A DNA stretch of 41,271 bases from Variovorax sp. KBW07 (GTDB lineage Bacteria > Pseudomonadota > Gammaproteobacteria > Burkholderiales > Burkholderiaceae_C). The stretch is taken from contig NZ_QAJK01000050.1 of NCBI RefSeq assembly GCF_003852515.1, positions 1-41,271 on the forward strand, in the 5' to 3' direction. Of this stretch, positions 23,720-31,944 are shown one piece after another; within the stretch, counting starts at the first letter, position 1, and every line of letters begins with the position of its first letter. The notes under the pieces were generated by a model. The model ran no database searches and was not told where the DNA came from. It saw nothing but the letters and a program-made list of their open reading frames with translations. The translations under genes and the position numbers were made by a program.

Positions 23720-23747
23720 GGCCGCAGTGTAAGTGCGACACACCGGC

Positions 23748-24968
23748 TCACTGTGTGCGATGCAGCCTGCTCGCAACAAGGTCTGTAAGCAGTGCCAACA
23801 CGATGGCGCCACCGCCCAGTGCGAAGAGCAACGCATAGTTACCACCCGAATGCCCGAGCAGCCACGACATGCCGTAGGCCGCACTGGCCTGCAACACGGC
23901 GAAGCCGGTGGTCGCGTGGCTCCAGGCGGCCTTCTGCATCGACGGGTGGTGCGCCAGCAGCTCCTGCACGCGGCCCAGCACCAGCGGCACGATGCCCGGC
24001 GTGAAGGCGCCGACCACCGCGCTTGAAACGATGAGCCCGCCATGCCCGATGAGGCCGACAGCAGGCAAAGCCAGCGCCACCGCCTGCACGGCGAAGGCAA
24101 TGCGCAGCGCGGCACCGAAGCCGACGCGGTCGGCCAGGTAGCCGCTGAGCACGGGGCCGACGATGGCGCCCAGGCCGAACACCACCCAGTACTGCGCACC
24201 GACCGCAAGGCCCTGCCCGAGCCCGCGCGCCACGAAGTCGACGAGAAAGATCATGTGCGGCACAAGGCACACCGCGTTCAGCGCATACGAGAGGGTCAGC
24301 GCACGCAAAGCGCCCCTGGCGACGGGCGGGCGCGCTGCGGCGGTGTGCGCTTGGCTGGCAGGCTGGGCCGGTGCCGAGGCGGGCCAGTTGTGCCACGCCA
24401 CGACGGTGAGCAGCAACGCGAGCGCGGCCAGCCCGATCCACGTGGCCGCCAACCCCTGGCGCAGCAGCAGCGGCACCAGCGTGCCCGATGCCGCAATGCC
24501 GAGGCCGATGCCCGCGAAGATCATTCCGCTCGCAAGCCCGCGCTGCTGGGGCGGCACGTGCGCCAGCACGGCAGGGGCGGCCAGCACCATCAGCGCGCCG
24601 CCGGAAATGCCGGAGACGATGCGCCAGCCGAAGAACCACGCAAAGTCGATGGGCCACGCGCAGGCGAGCAGCGAAACGGCCGTGGCCAGCATCATGGCGC
24701 GAAGCACCGCGCGGCCCGGCCAGCGCGCCGACATGGGCCCGCCGATCAAGGCGCCGATCAGGTAGCCCACGAGATTGGCCGCGCCGAGGTAAGTCGCGGC
24801 GGAGGCGCTGAACCAGTGCGCATCGATGATGGCCGGCAGCAGCGGCGTGTAGGCGAAGCGGGCCAGGCCGAGCCCGACGAGCGTGGCGCAGAAGCCCGCA
24901 AGAATCGCGCGCCACGGTGGCGCGGGGGCAGCCACCCTGGCGGCGGCGATGCGTGGGGCGGCGGACAT
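23748..24968 (-). CDS. YbfB/YjiJ-family MFS transporter
   Basis: 406 aa with about 12 hydrophobic segments. The signature of the group is clear: LVGLGLARFAYTPLLPAII near the start and AANLVGYLIGALIGGPMSAR in helix 2 and the following loop. The ATG at 24966-24968 is divergent from the LysR gene at 25069, with 100 bases between, so that regulator most likely controls it. The substrate is unknown for the family. Confidence 0.92.
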   Translation of the reverse strand: MSAAPRIAAARVAAPAPPWRAILAGFCATLVGLGLARFAYTPLLPAIIDAHWFSASAATYLGAANLVGYLIGALIGGPMSARWPGRAVLRAMMLATAVSLLACAWPIDFAWFFGWRIVSGISGGALMVLAAPAVLAHVPPQQRGLASGMIFAGIGLGIAASGTLVPLLLRQGLAATWIGLAALALLLTVVAWHNWPASAPAQPASQAHTAAARPPVARGALRALTLSYALNAVCLVPHMIFLVDFVARGLGQGLAVGAQYWVVFGLGAIVGPVLSGYLADRVGFGAALRIAFAVQAVALALPAVGLIGHGGLIVSSAVVGAFTPGIVPLVLGRVQELLAHHPSMQKAAWSHATTGFAVLQASAAYGMSWLLGHSGGNYALLFALGGGAIVLALLTDLVASRLHRTQ

Positions 24969-25021
24969 CGGGGGTCTCCGGCGAATCGATGATCCGATGC
25001 TATGGATTGCCGCGTTGCGAG

Positions 25022-25045
25022 TGAATCCCTATGCTTGGGCATTCA
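25022..25045. promoter_or_regulatory. Candidate LysR operator, imperfect dyad
   Basis: TGAATCCC (25022-25029) and GGGCATTCA (25037-25045) are complementary apart from one extra C. The dyad lies in the 100-base divergent region between the YbfB-type MFS gene and the LysR gene, 24 bases before the GTG start. Confidence 0.4.
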
Positions 25046-25068
25046 GTATTTCGGAACAAGGAAGAATC

Positions 25069-26058
25069 GTGGACCGCATCGACGCCATGAAGGTCTTTGT
25101 CGCGGCGCTGGCCGAAGGCAGCCTGGCCGGGGCGGGCCGCAAACTGGGCAAGTCGCCCGCCGCGGTAAGCCGCGCCATCGCGTTCCTCGAAACGCACGTG
25201 GGCACCGAGCTACTGCACCGCACGACGCGCTCCATACGGCTGAGCGAGGCGGGCGAGCGCTATGCGGTCGCGTGCCGTCGCATCCTCACCGACCTTGAAG
25301 AAGCCGACATGGCGGCCGCGGGCGAACGCTCGGCACCGCGCGGCCGCCTGACGGTCACGGCGGCGGTCGCGGTCGGCGAGAGCCTGCTGAGGCCGATCCT
25401 CGACGAGTTCATGAACGCGCACCCGACGGTGTCGGTGCGCCTGCACCTGCTCGACCGGCCGGCCAACCTGATCGACGAAGGCATCGACGTGGCGTTGCGC
25501 ATTGCCCACCTGCCCGACTCGACGCTGGTGGCGCTGCCCGTGGGCGAGGTGCGCCGCGTGACCACGGCGTCGCCGCGCTACCTGGCGCGGCACCCGCGCA
25601 TCACGCAGCCGTCGGACATTGCAGAGCACCAGGTGGTGGCCATGACGCATTTCGGCATCGACTCGTGGAGCTTTCCGCAACAGAGCGGCGCTGCTGCGGG
25701 TTCTTCGGGCTCGGCGATGCCGCGCACGGTGCAGTTCGCGCCGCGCTTCATCGTCAACAGCCTGCGCGCGGCGGTGGCGTCGGCGGTCGAAGGGCGCGGC
25801 GTGCTGCGTTCGTTCTCGTACCACGTGGCGGACGAGGTGGCCGATGGGCGGCTGCGCATCATCCTGCCCGATGACGAGATCGCGCCGCTGCCGGTGCACC
25901 TGGTGGTGCCGCATGGGCGGCTGTCGGTGCCGAAGGTGCGGGCCTTCGTCGACTTTGCGCTGCCGAAGTTGCGCGCGGGTTTCGCGCAGTGGTGCGAGGT
26001 GTGCACATCCCGGAGCAAGCCGGCATCCAAGGCAACGCCCAAGCCCAAGAGAAGCTGA
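25069..26058 (+). CDS. LysR-family regulator (CrgA/DmlR-like group)
   Basis: 329 aa from a GTG start with AAGGAAG just upstream, giving MDRIDAMKVFVAALAEGSLA; the frame is open back to 24883 but that part is intergenic. HTH about 20-45 (AGAGRKLGKSPAAVSRAIAF), then HRTTRSIRLSEAG, typical of the large betaproteobacterial LysR group with D-x-M-x-x-F starts. The effector domain continues to about 305, and the last 25 residues are a Lys/Ser-rich tail (SKPASKATPKPKRS). It probably regulates the divergent MFS gene; it may also affect the SDR and tautomerase genes downstream. Confidence 0.92.
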   Translation: MDRIDAMKVFVAALAEGSLAGAGRKLGKSPAAVSRAIAFLETHVGTELLHRTTRSIRLSEAGERYAVACRRILTDLEEADMAAAGERSAPRGRLTVTAAVAVGESLLRPILDEFMNAHPTVSVRLHLLDRPANLIDEGIDVALRIAHLPDSTLVALPVGEVRRVTTASPRYLARHPRITQPSDIAEHQVVAMTHFGIDSWSFPQQSGAAAGSSGSAMPRTVQFAPRFIVNSLRAAVASAVEGRGVLRSFSYHVADEVADGRLRIILPDDEIAPLPVHLVVPHGRLSVPKVRAFVDFALPKLRAGFAQWCEVCTSRSKPASKATPKPKRS

Positions 26059-26073
26059 TTCGCTCGAACTGAG

Positions 26074-26109
26074 GAAGAGTGTTCGCCGTATCGCGGCTAT
26101 TCACTCTTC
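26074..26109. terminator. Stem-loop after the LysR gene
   Basis: GAAGAGTG (26074-26081) pairs perfectly with CACTCTTC (26102-26109), with an inner GCCG (26085-26088) and CGGC (26094-26097). It lies in the 125-base gap before the SDR gene. Without a T run it could be a terminator or an operator. Confidence 0.4.
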
Positions 26110-26183
26110 GGCCGGTCGAATCCAAACTTCCTTCCACGACGGCGCCGCATGTTGCGGCCCGATGAACCGGAAGGAAATGGACC

Positions 26184-26933
26184 ATGACTGTGCAGAAACC
26201 CATCGGCGGCAAGACCGCCATCGTGACCGGCGCCAGCAGCGGCATCGGCTTTGCCATTGCGCGCCGCCTGCTGGCCGAAGGCTGGAACGTGGTCGGCAAC
26301 GCGCGCAACGACGCGCGGCTGCTCGACGCCGCGCGCCAGCTCGGCGCCGGCGACCGCTTCAGCGGCGTGGCCGGCGACATTGCCGACCCGCGCACCGCGC
26401 AGGCGCTGGTCGACCATGCGGTGGCGCGCTTCGGCGCCGTCGATGCGCTGGTCAACAACGCGGGCGTGTTCCTGCCCAAGCCCTTCGTGGCGTTCACGCC
26501 CGAAGAAATCGAAGAGCAGATTGCGATCAACGTGAAGGGCACCATCTTCGCGTCGCAGGCAGCGGCGCGTCAGATGGTGGCGCGCGGCTCGGGCGCCATC
26601 GTGAACATCACGGCGTCGATCGCGCTGCAGCCGCGCAGCAATGTGCCGGCCTTCATGGCGGTGCTGCTCAAGGGCGGACTCAACGCGGCCACGCGCGCGC
26701 TGGCGCTCGAACTGGCGCCGCACGGCGTGCGCGTGAACGCGGTGGCGCCCGGCATCATCGACAGCCCGATGCACCCTGCCGAATCGCATGCGTTCCTGAA
26801 GACGTTGCAGCCCACCGGCCGCCTGGGCACGGTCGATGAAATCGCCGATGCGGTGCTCTACCTGGTGAACGCGGGCTTCACCAGCGGCGCGGTGCTGGCG
26901 GTCGACGGCGCCGCGGCGGCCGGCAACTTCTGA
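26184..26933 (+). CDS. SDR-family oxidoreductase lacking the catalytic Tyr
   Basis: 249 aa, GGAAGG before the ATG. The Rossmann motif TGASSGIG (15-22) and NNAG (91-94) are intact, and Ser145 (ITASIAL) and Lys163 (LLKGGLNAATRALALEL) are in place. The position four residues before the Lys, normally Tyr, is Ala159, so the YxxxK motif is broken. C-terminal VNAVAPGIIDSPMH is typical of classical SDRs. Some SDR subgroups with this PGIIxxPMH pattern also lack the Tyr, so this is probably a real divergent subgroup and not a sequence error. The tautomerase gene follows 23 bases later. Confidence 0.9.
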   Translation: MTVQKPIGGKTAIVTGASSGIGFAIARRLLAEGWNVVGNARNDARLLDAARQLGAGDRFSGVAGDIADPRTAQALVDHAVARFGAVDALVNNAGVFLPKPFVAFTPEEIEEQIAINVKGTIFASQAAARQMVARGSGAIVNITASIALQPRSNVPAFMAVLLKGGLNAATRALALELAPHGVRVNAVAPGIIDSPMHPAESHAFLKTLQPTGRLGTVDEIADAVLYLVNAGFTSGAVLAVDGAAAAGNF

Positions 26934-26956
26934 ACCCCAGGCGCAAGGAGAACACC

Positions 26957-27184
26957 ATGCCTTACGTCAACGTTCGCATCACCCGCGACGGCGTCACGCG
27001 CGAGCAGAAAGCCACCGTCATCGCGGAGATCACCGACACGCTGCAGCGCGTGCTCGGCAAGAAGCCGGAGCTCACGCACGTGGTGATCGACGAGATCGAC
27101 ACCGACAACTGGGGCTTTGCCGGCGAGACGACCACCGTGGTCCGCGCACGGGAAAGCGCGAGGCGGAACGACGCAGACCGGTAG
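26957..27184 (+). CDS. 4-oxalocrotonate tautomerase family protein
   Basis: 75 aa. After removal of Met the N-terminal Pro1 (PYVNVRIT) is the catalytic base of the tautomerase superfamily. REQKATVIAEITDTLQRVLGK and THVVIDEIDTDNWGFAGE are the expected helix and second strand. AAGGAG precedes the ATG. Slightly longer than the usual ~62-70 aa. With the SDR gene it forms a two-gene unit that may process a ketone or enol substrate; the true substrate is unknown. Confidence 0.92.
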   Translation: MPYVNVRITRDGVTREQKATVIAEITDTLQRVLGKKPELTHVVIDEIDTDNWGFAGETTTVVRARESARRNDADR

Positions 27185-27191
27185 CCCCCGT

Positions 27192-28100
27192 TCAGCGCAT
27201 GCCGAACAGCGCAGCGGCATTGCCCCAGGCAATGCGCTGCGCCACGTCGGACGGCAGGTCGCCGAGCCACGTGCGGTAGCCGCGCATGATGTCGTCGTAG
27301 GCGCTCCAGCGCTGGTTGACCCAGGTGTCGGAGCCGACCATGAAGCGCTCCGGGTACTTGAGGATGAGCGCGCGCCACTCGGGGCACAGCGAGCCGCCGT
27401 CGCAGGTCAGCCCCGGCCGGTAAGAGAGTTCGCCCATCAGCAGCGGGTAGCGCTCCAGCAGCGCCTGCACCCGCCCGATGGGCGCGCCGCCGATGCCGGT
27501 GTGGGCCCAGATGAGGCGCAGGCTTTGGCCCTTCGATGGCGCGTTGGCCATCAGCAGGTCGATGGCCACGTCGTCGACGTGCGCCAGCACCGCGAGCTTC
27601 TGCCGCTCGGCCAGCGCAATCAGTTTCTTCGCCACCGGTCCGTTGGCATTGGCGCTGTCGTACAGGTGAAATTCCCCCAGCCCGCGGTACGGCCCGCTCG
27701 GCGTGCCGCGCGCCAGTTCGGCCAGCACCATGTCGTGGATGGTCTCGTCGCGGAACCAGTTGCTGTAGTCGTCGCGGTTGCGGTACAGGCGCACGAAGGG
27801 CACCACCGTCACGCCCGCCGCGCGGGTCTCGCGTGACGCGGCCAGCGTCTGCGTGCCCGCGTTGGGCCGTGAATTGGCAACGATCGCCTTGACGCCATTG
27901 CGCTGCATGCGCGCGAGCGCTTCGGCCGGCGGGTACGGCCCGGTGTTGCCGTCCCACGCTTCCTGGTTGTAGTGCAGGTGCGTGTCGAACAGCGGGCCGT
28001 CGTAGGCGGGCTTCTGCGTGGACTGCCCATGCGCCAGCGGCATCACCAGCGCCGAGGCGGCCAGGAGCAAGGCTGCGGTGGTCGGCGCGAAGGCTTTCAT
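27192..28100 (-). CDS. Exported amidohydrolase_2-type metal hydrolase
   Basis: 302 aa. A signal peptide is clear ([20 protein letters not shown], cut after AHG), so the enzyme is periplasmic. The TIM-barrel metal site starts at FDTHLHYN (HxH), with [14 protein letters not shown] and FMVGSDTW for the later His and Asp ligands. ATG at 28098-28100. It is convergent with the tautomerase gene, 7 bases apart, and divergent from the thioesterase. The substrate is unknown; a periplasmic member of this fold is less common than cytoplasmic ones. Confidence 0.87.
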   Translation of the reverse strand: MKAFAPTTAALLLAASALVMPLAHGQSTQKPAYDGPLFDTHLHYNQEAWDGNTGPYPPAEALARMQRNGVKAIVANSRPNAGTQTLAASRETRAAGVTVVPFVRLYRNRDDYSNWFRDETIHDMVLAELARGTPSGPYRGLGEFHLYDSANANGPVAKKLIALAERQKLAVLAHVDDVAIDLLMANAPSKGQSLRLIWAHTGIGGAPIGRVQALLERYPLLMGELSYRPGLTCDGGSLCPEWRALILKYPERFMVGSDTWVNQRWSAYDDIMRGYRTWLGDLPSDVAQRIAWGNAAALFGMR

Positions 28101-28163
28101 GGGGTCCCCGGGGTGGTAGAAACCTGATTATCCCGAGCCTCAACGAGCCAGCCAATCCTTCTT

Positions 28164-28604
28164 ATGCCAACGCCGACGACGAACGACACCCACACGCGCA
28201 TCGCAAACAGCTTCGATGCGCAGGGCCTGATGAAAACCCTGGGCGCAACGATCGCGCTGGTGGCAGATGGCGAGGTTCATATCGAGCTGCCGTTTTCGAC
28301 AGCGCTGTCGCAACAGCTCGGGTACGTGCACGCAGGCGCGATCACCAGCGTGGTCGACAGTGCATGCGGCTATGCGGCGCTGACGAAAGCGCCGGCGGAT
28401 TTCGAAGTGGTCACGGCGGAATTCAAGATCAACTTCGTGCGGCCGGCCATCGGCGAACGCTTTCTGGCCATCGGGCGGGTGCAGAGCGCGGGCAAGCTGC
28501 TTGCGGTGTGCACGGGGGAAGTGCGGGCGTTTTCCTTGGCAGGCGGTGAGGACTACAAGGTGGTCGCGTTGATGCAGGCCACGGTGGTGAATGTGCGGCG
28601 GTAG
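28164..28604 (+). CDS. PaaI-family hotdog thioesterase
   Basis: 146 aa. The hotdog fold is recognised from VHAGAITSVVDSACGYAALT, the conserved HAGxxxxxxDxA motif with the catalytic Asp/Glu region, followed by VVTAEFKINFVRPAIGERFL and an end of VVALMQATVVNV. It hydrolyses an acyl-CoA of unknown chain type. The Shine-Dalgarno is weak. It leads a same-strand group with the 187-aa protein and the GNAT gene. Confidence 0.9.
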   Translation: MPTPTTNDTHTRIANSFDAQGLMKTLGATIALVADGEVHIELPFSTALSQQLGYVHAGAITSVVDSACGYAALTKAPADFEVVTAEFKINFVRPAIGERFLAIGRVQSAGKLLAVCTGEVRAFSLAGGEDYKVVALMQATVVNVRR

Positions 28605-28640
28605 CGCGAACCCGCAGATCAATCAACAAGGGCGAAGCCG

Positions 28641-29204
28641 ATGCAGCTGCAACTCGATCACGTCATGTTCCCGGTCTACTTCAACAACGCCTTTCTCGAT
28701 GTTGTCGAAGAAACATGGCGCGGCTACGGCACCGGCAAAGTGTTCACCCAGCCGCAGAACGCGGCGTTCAAAGGGGTGTATCTGCAAGGCAAGCGTTTCT
28801 ATGTCGAGCATTTGTCGACGGTGCAGTTCGAGCCGTACTGGTCGAACACGCTCTATGTGGTGCTGCCGAAAAGCCTTTGGTCGCACTACGCCGAGCCGGA
28901 CCTTCTGACGGAGCACTTTCTCGTGCCGAAATTCGGGTGCGGCTTTTCGTTGGTGAGCCCGGAGTTTCCGCATCTGCATTCACAGATCGCGGAGGGTGAG
29001 AGCTACGACGGGCTGACGGTGTTGATCTCCGCGGCACTGGCGTCCACGTTGCAGACGCTCGCGGGAAAGACGTGGACGCTGCCTCCCCACATCAAGGTTC
29101 ACGACAAGCTTCATCATGCGCACGACATGGCGGTCATCGATGAAAACGCGAAGCTGGTAGCGCCGCTGTACCAAGCCAACCCGGTCTTGCGGGAGTTTTT
29201 CTGA
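28641..29204 (+). CDS. Unrecognised 187-aa protein
   Basis: Begins MQLQLDHVMFPVYFNNAFLD, which recalls the first strand of glyoxalase/VOC-type or DUF5829-type folds, and continues with aromatic-rich strands (GVYLQGKRFYVEHLSTVQFE, YWSNTLYVVLPKSLWSHY). There is no signal peptide and no obvious catalytic motif, though several His occur late (HIKVHDKLHHAHDM). It shares its stop base with the start of the GNAT gene (TGATG), so the two are translationally coupled. The family assignment is open. Confidence 0.75.
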   Translation: MQLQLDHVMFPVYFNNAFLDVVEETWRGYGTGKVFTQPQNAAFKGVYLQGKRFYVEHLSTVQFEPYWSNTLYVVLPKSLWSHYAEPDLLTEHFLVPKFGCGFSLVSPEFPHLHSQIAEGESYDGLTVLISAALASTLQTLAGKTWTLPPHIKVHDKLHHAHDMAVIDENAKLVAPLYQANPVLREFF

Positions 29205-29707
29205 TGACGCTGCGCGTTCAACTGGTCGATGAAACACAGCACGAATCGCTGACCGAACTGCTGTGCGAACTGCACGCGTTCTACAACGAAGGCGCGGTCG
29301 CCTCGCGCGATGCGGTGCGCGAACACCTGCGCCTGAATCTCCTGGCGCCTGAGTCGTCGCAACGGCTGGTCGTGGCTTCGGGCGACGACGGCGCGGTGGT
29401 CGGGCTGGCCGCCATCTCGCTGGTCTATTCGCTGGTCGATTTCGCGCCCGACACGCGCAGGCATTGCCAGTTGAAGGAGCTCTATGTGCGCTCGGCTGCC
29501 AGGAGCCATGGCGCCGGCAAGGCGCTCATGGCGTGGGTGGCACGGTATTCCCTCGAGCACGGTTGCCACCGCATCGACTGGCCCGTGAAGGCATCGAACG
29601 ACAGGGGCATCGCCTTCTACGAAGGCCTTGGTGCGAAGAGAGTTGTCGAGCGCCTCGGCTACAGGCTCAGCGAGCCGCAGATCAGCCAGCTCGCTTTCGA
29701 TCGCTAA
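29204..29707 (+). CDS. GNAT-family N-acetyltransferase
   Basis: 167 aa. Acetyl-CoA-binding motif A is LKELYVRSAARSHGAGKALM, with the R/QxxGxG/A loop as RSHGAG, and motif B is NDRGIAFYEGLGAKRV. The N-terminal half (TELLCELHAFYN, VVGLAAISLVY) fits the common GNAT fold. ATG at 29204 overlaps the preceding stop. The acceptor may be an amine or a protein; no more can be said. It is convergent with the small exported protein at 29715. Confidence 0.92.
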   Translation: MTLRVQLVDETQHESLTELLCELHAFYNEGAVASRDAVREHLRLNLLAPESSQRLVVASGDDGAVVGLAAISLVYSLVDFAPDTRRHCQLKELYVRSAARSHGAGKALMAWVARYSLEHGCHRIDWPVKASNDRGIAFYEGLGAKRVVERLGYRLSEPQISQLAFDR

Positions 29708-29714
29708 GCCAGTT

Positions 29715-29978
29715 TCAGCCCGCATCCTTCAATGCCTGCTTGGCCTTCTGCGCCGAGCTCTTCGCGCGGTTCTTGTGATAACCCGACTTGACGTTGTTGA
29801 CCGCCTTGCCGACCGGGCCGCTCTTCTTGGCCTTGCTGTCGGCCTGCTTCTCGTCGATCTTGTGCTGCGCGGCATCGGTCGCATCGGATGCGGCCTTGCC
29901 CAGCTGGGCGTAGGCGGTGCCAGTGCCGGCTGCGAGCAGCGTGAGCGAAGTGGCGAGTGCGATCAGGGTCTTGTTCAT
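29715..29978 (-). CDS. Small Lys-rich exported protein
   Basis: 87 aa from the ATG at 29976-29978 with GGAGG upstream; the frame extends to 30035 but the signal peptide starts here. MNKTLIALATSLTLLAAGTG to AYA is a cleavable signal. The mature ~60 residues are very polar, rich in Lys, Ala and Asp/Gln (KIDEKQADSKAKKSG; KNRAKSSAQKAKQALKDAG), with almost no hydrophobic core, so probably periplasmic and unstructured or helical. The gene is transcribed alone. I do not recognise a family with a known role. Confidence 0.8.
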   Translation of the reverse strand: MNKTLIALATSLTLLAAGTGTAYAQLGKAASDATDAAQHKIDEKQADSKAKKSGPVGKAVNNVKSGYHKNRAKSSAQKAKQALKDAG

Positions 29979-30098
29979 CGGGTGTTCCTCCAAGTATTGA
30001 AAAGTTGACCCCGATGGTTGCACCGCTTGCGTCATGCCCGTGTCAGCCGCGACCGCAGAAAGCGTGGGTGCCGGCGCCGACAGCGAACAAGCGGGCGC

Positions 30099-30116
30099 GG
30101 CGGCTGAACAGCCGCC
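30099..30116. terminator. Stem-loop after the deaminase gene
   Basis: GGCGGCTG (30099-30106) and CAGCCGCC (30109-30116) are perfectly complementary, lying 16 bases past the stop of the minus-strand deaminase. There is no T run, so it may only slow or protect the transcript end of the 30132-34883 operon. Confidence 0.4.
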
Positions 30117-30131
30117 AGTCGCTTCATTTCA

Positions 30132-30632
30132 TCAAGCAGCGCGGCGCGTCGCGGCCCAGTCCGAAAGAATCTGCACGGCATCGCCGGCCAGCTTCTGCTC
30201 GGCGGGCAGGCTGCGTTGCCCGAACGGCGCGCCCGCCTCGATGCGCAGCGCCTCCACGTCGATGGGGTGCCGCGCCGCCACGGTCACGCCCTTGAACGCT
30301 TCACCCGACTGCGCGAGCGACGCCGCGTAGTACAGCCTGGCGATGCCCGCGATGTGCATGGCCGCCGCGCACATGGCGCAGGGCTCGCACGACGTGTAGA
30401 GCTCGCAGCCCGACAGATTGACGGTGCCCAGCTTGCGGCAGGCATCGCGAATGGCCTCGACCTCGCCGTGCGAGGTCGGGTCGTGGTGGGCCACCGAATG
30501 GTTGAAGCCTTCGCCGACGATCACGCCGTCCTTGACGACGACAGCGCCGAAGGGCTCGGTGCCGGGCACCCGCAGCGCCTGGGCGGACAGCGCGAGCGCG
30601 CGCTGCATGAATTCCTGCTTGTATGTGGACAT
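30132..30632 (-). CDS. Nucleoside/nucleobase deaminase, guanine-deaminase-like
   Basis: 166 aa of the cytidine-deaminase fold. Zinc site and proton shuttle: His55 and Glu57 (SHGEVEAI), Cys85 and Cys88 (TSCEPCAMC). The length and the motif arrangement fit the GuaD type (B. subtilis GuaD is about 156 aa) more than TadA. ATG at 30630-30632, four bases after the MFS stop, last gene of the operon that begins at 34883. It is expected to deaminate a purine or related ring in the cytoplasm. Confidence 0.88.
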   Translation of the reverse strand: MSTYKQEFMQRALALSAQALRVPGTEPFGAVVVKDGVIVGEGFNHSVAHHDPTSHGEVEAIRDACRKLGTVNLSGCELYTSCEPCAMCAAAMHIAGIARLYYAASLAQSGEAFKGVTVAARHPIDVEALRIEAGAPFGQRSLPAEQKLAGDAVQILSDWAATRRAA

Positions 30633-30636
30633 GAGG

Positions 30637-31944
30637 TCAAACCTTTCTTGCGTTGTCTAGAACGGAAGGCACGGCGGTTGAGGGCACGGCGCGCGGCGAA
30701 TCGAACAGGCCGGCGGTCACCACGGCGTAGCGGCGCGGATCGAAGCGCAGCATCAGCGGCAACAGCACGACGACCACGGCGGCAAGGTAGGCCCACGCGT
30801 GCGTGAAGCCGCCCGTCTGCTCGCGCACCCAACCGGTAACGAAAGGCGCGAGCGCCGCGATCATGAAGCCGAAGCCTTGCATGAAGCCCGCCAGCGCGCC
30901 GGCCTGCGCCGGGTCGGGCAGGTGGTCGAGCGCCAGCACCATGCACAGCGCGAAGGCGCCGCCAAGGCCGAAGCCGAGCACGATCGCCACGCCGGCGGCG
31001 GACACGGGCAGCGCGAACATCAGTGCCGCAAAGCCGGCAAGCTGCGCGACCAGCGTGAGAGCGAGCCACGGCCGCAGGTCGCGGCCAAAGCTGCGCGCCA
31101 ACGCGGGCATGGCGAGCGCGGCGACGACCTGCGCGGCCGTCATCAGTGCGAGCACGGAGCCGCCTTCTTGCGCGGTCCACCCCTGCTGCGCGTAGAAGTG
31201 CGGCAGCCACGCGACGAGGCTGGTGTAGCCGCCATTGATGAGGCCGAAGCACACGGCCAGCAGCCATGCGCGCGGGCTGCGAAAGCAGCGCAGCCACGAG
31301 AGGTTCTGGCGCGGCGCGGTGTTTGCTGCCGATGTCTTGCCGTCTGGAACTTCACGCCGCAAACCCAGCCACGACAGCAGCGCCACCGCGGCCAGCACGG
31401 CCCACATCGCCAGGCCCGCATGCCAGTCGGCCTGCGCGCCGCCCAGCGCGTGCGCGACCCACGGGCTGGCCATGGCGCCGAGTCCGCCGCCGCCCATGAT
31501 GGCGGCCGAGTACAGCCCCGTCATCACGCCGATGCGCGCGGGGTAGGCCTGCTTGACGACGCCCGGCATCAGCGCCTGCACCAGCCCGACGCCGGCGCCC
31601 GCGAGCGCGGCGCTCCACAGCAAGGCCGCCGCGCCGCCCGCCACATAGCGGCTGGCGCAAGCGAAGCCGATGGCGCCGAGGCCGAGCGCGATGCCGCCAC
31701 GCGCGCCGATGCGTTGCCCCACGGCCGCGCCGCACAAGGACATCGCGCCCATCGCGAACATGGGCAGCACGGTGAGCAGCGCCACCGCATGAAAGCCGAT
31801 GCCCGTCGCCTGCCGGATGGGCTCGAGCAAGGGGCTGCTCGACGTGAGAAAGGCGCGCAGGTTCAGCGCGACGAGCACGATCACGAAAGCGAAGGCCACG
31901 CCGCCTTCAGCACGGCGGGGGTGGCCGCGCACCGCCGCCGTCAC
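30637..31944 (-). CDS. CynX/NimT-family MFS transporter
   Basis: 435 aa with 12 hydrophobic segments. FVIVLVALNLRAFLTSSSPL at the start is the CynX/YycB signature, and helix 4 has VGLVQALMPGVVKQAYPARI. Members carry cyanate, nitroimidazoles or other small polar compounds. The ATG at 31944 overlaps the amidohydrolase stop in an ATGA junction. The C-terminal end reaches the deaminase gene. Its place between two deaminase-type enzymes suggests uptake or export of an N-heterocycle or its product. Confidence 0.9.
   Translation of the reverse strand: MTAAVRGHPRRAEGGVAFAFVIVLVALNLRAFLTSSSPLLEPIRQATGIGFHAVALLTVLPMFAMGAMSLCGAAVGQRIGARGGIALGLGAIGFACASRYVAGGAAALLWSAALAGAGVGLVQALMPGVVKQAYPARIGVMTGLYSAAIMGGGGLGAMASPWVAHALGGAQADWHAGLAMWAVLAAVALLSWLGLRREVPDGKTSAANTAPRQNLSWLRCFRSPRAWLLAVCFGLINGGYTSLVAWLPHFYAQQGWTAQEGGSVLALMTAAQVVAALAMPALARSFGRDLRPWLALTLVAQLAGFAALMFALPVSAAGVAIVLGFGLGGAFALCMVLALDHLPDPAQAGALAGFMQGFGFMIAALAPFVTGWVREQTGGFTHAWAYLAAVVVVLLPLMLRFDPRRYAVVTAGLFDSPRAVPSTAVPSVLDNARKV

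Noticed and set aside
30132-30632. tRNA adenosine deaminase TadA
   Set aside because: The operon context and length fit a nucleobase deaminase of GuaD type better; TadA is normally a single housekeeping gene.
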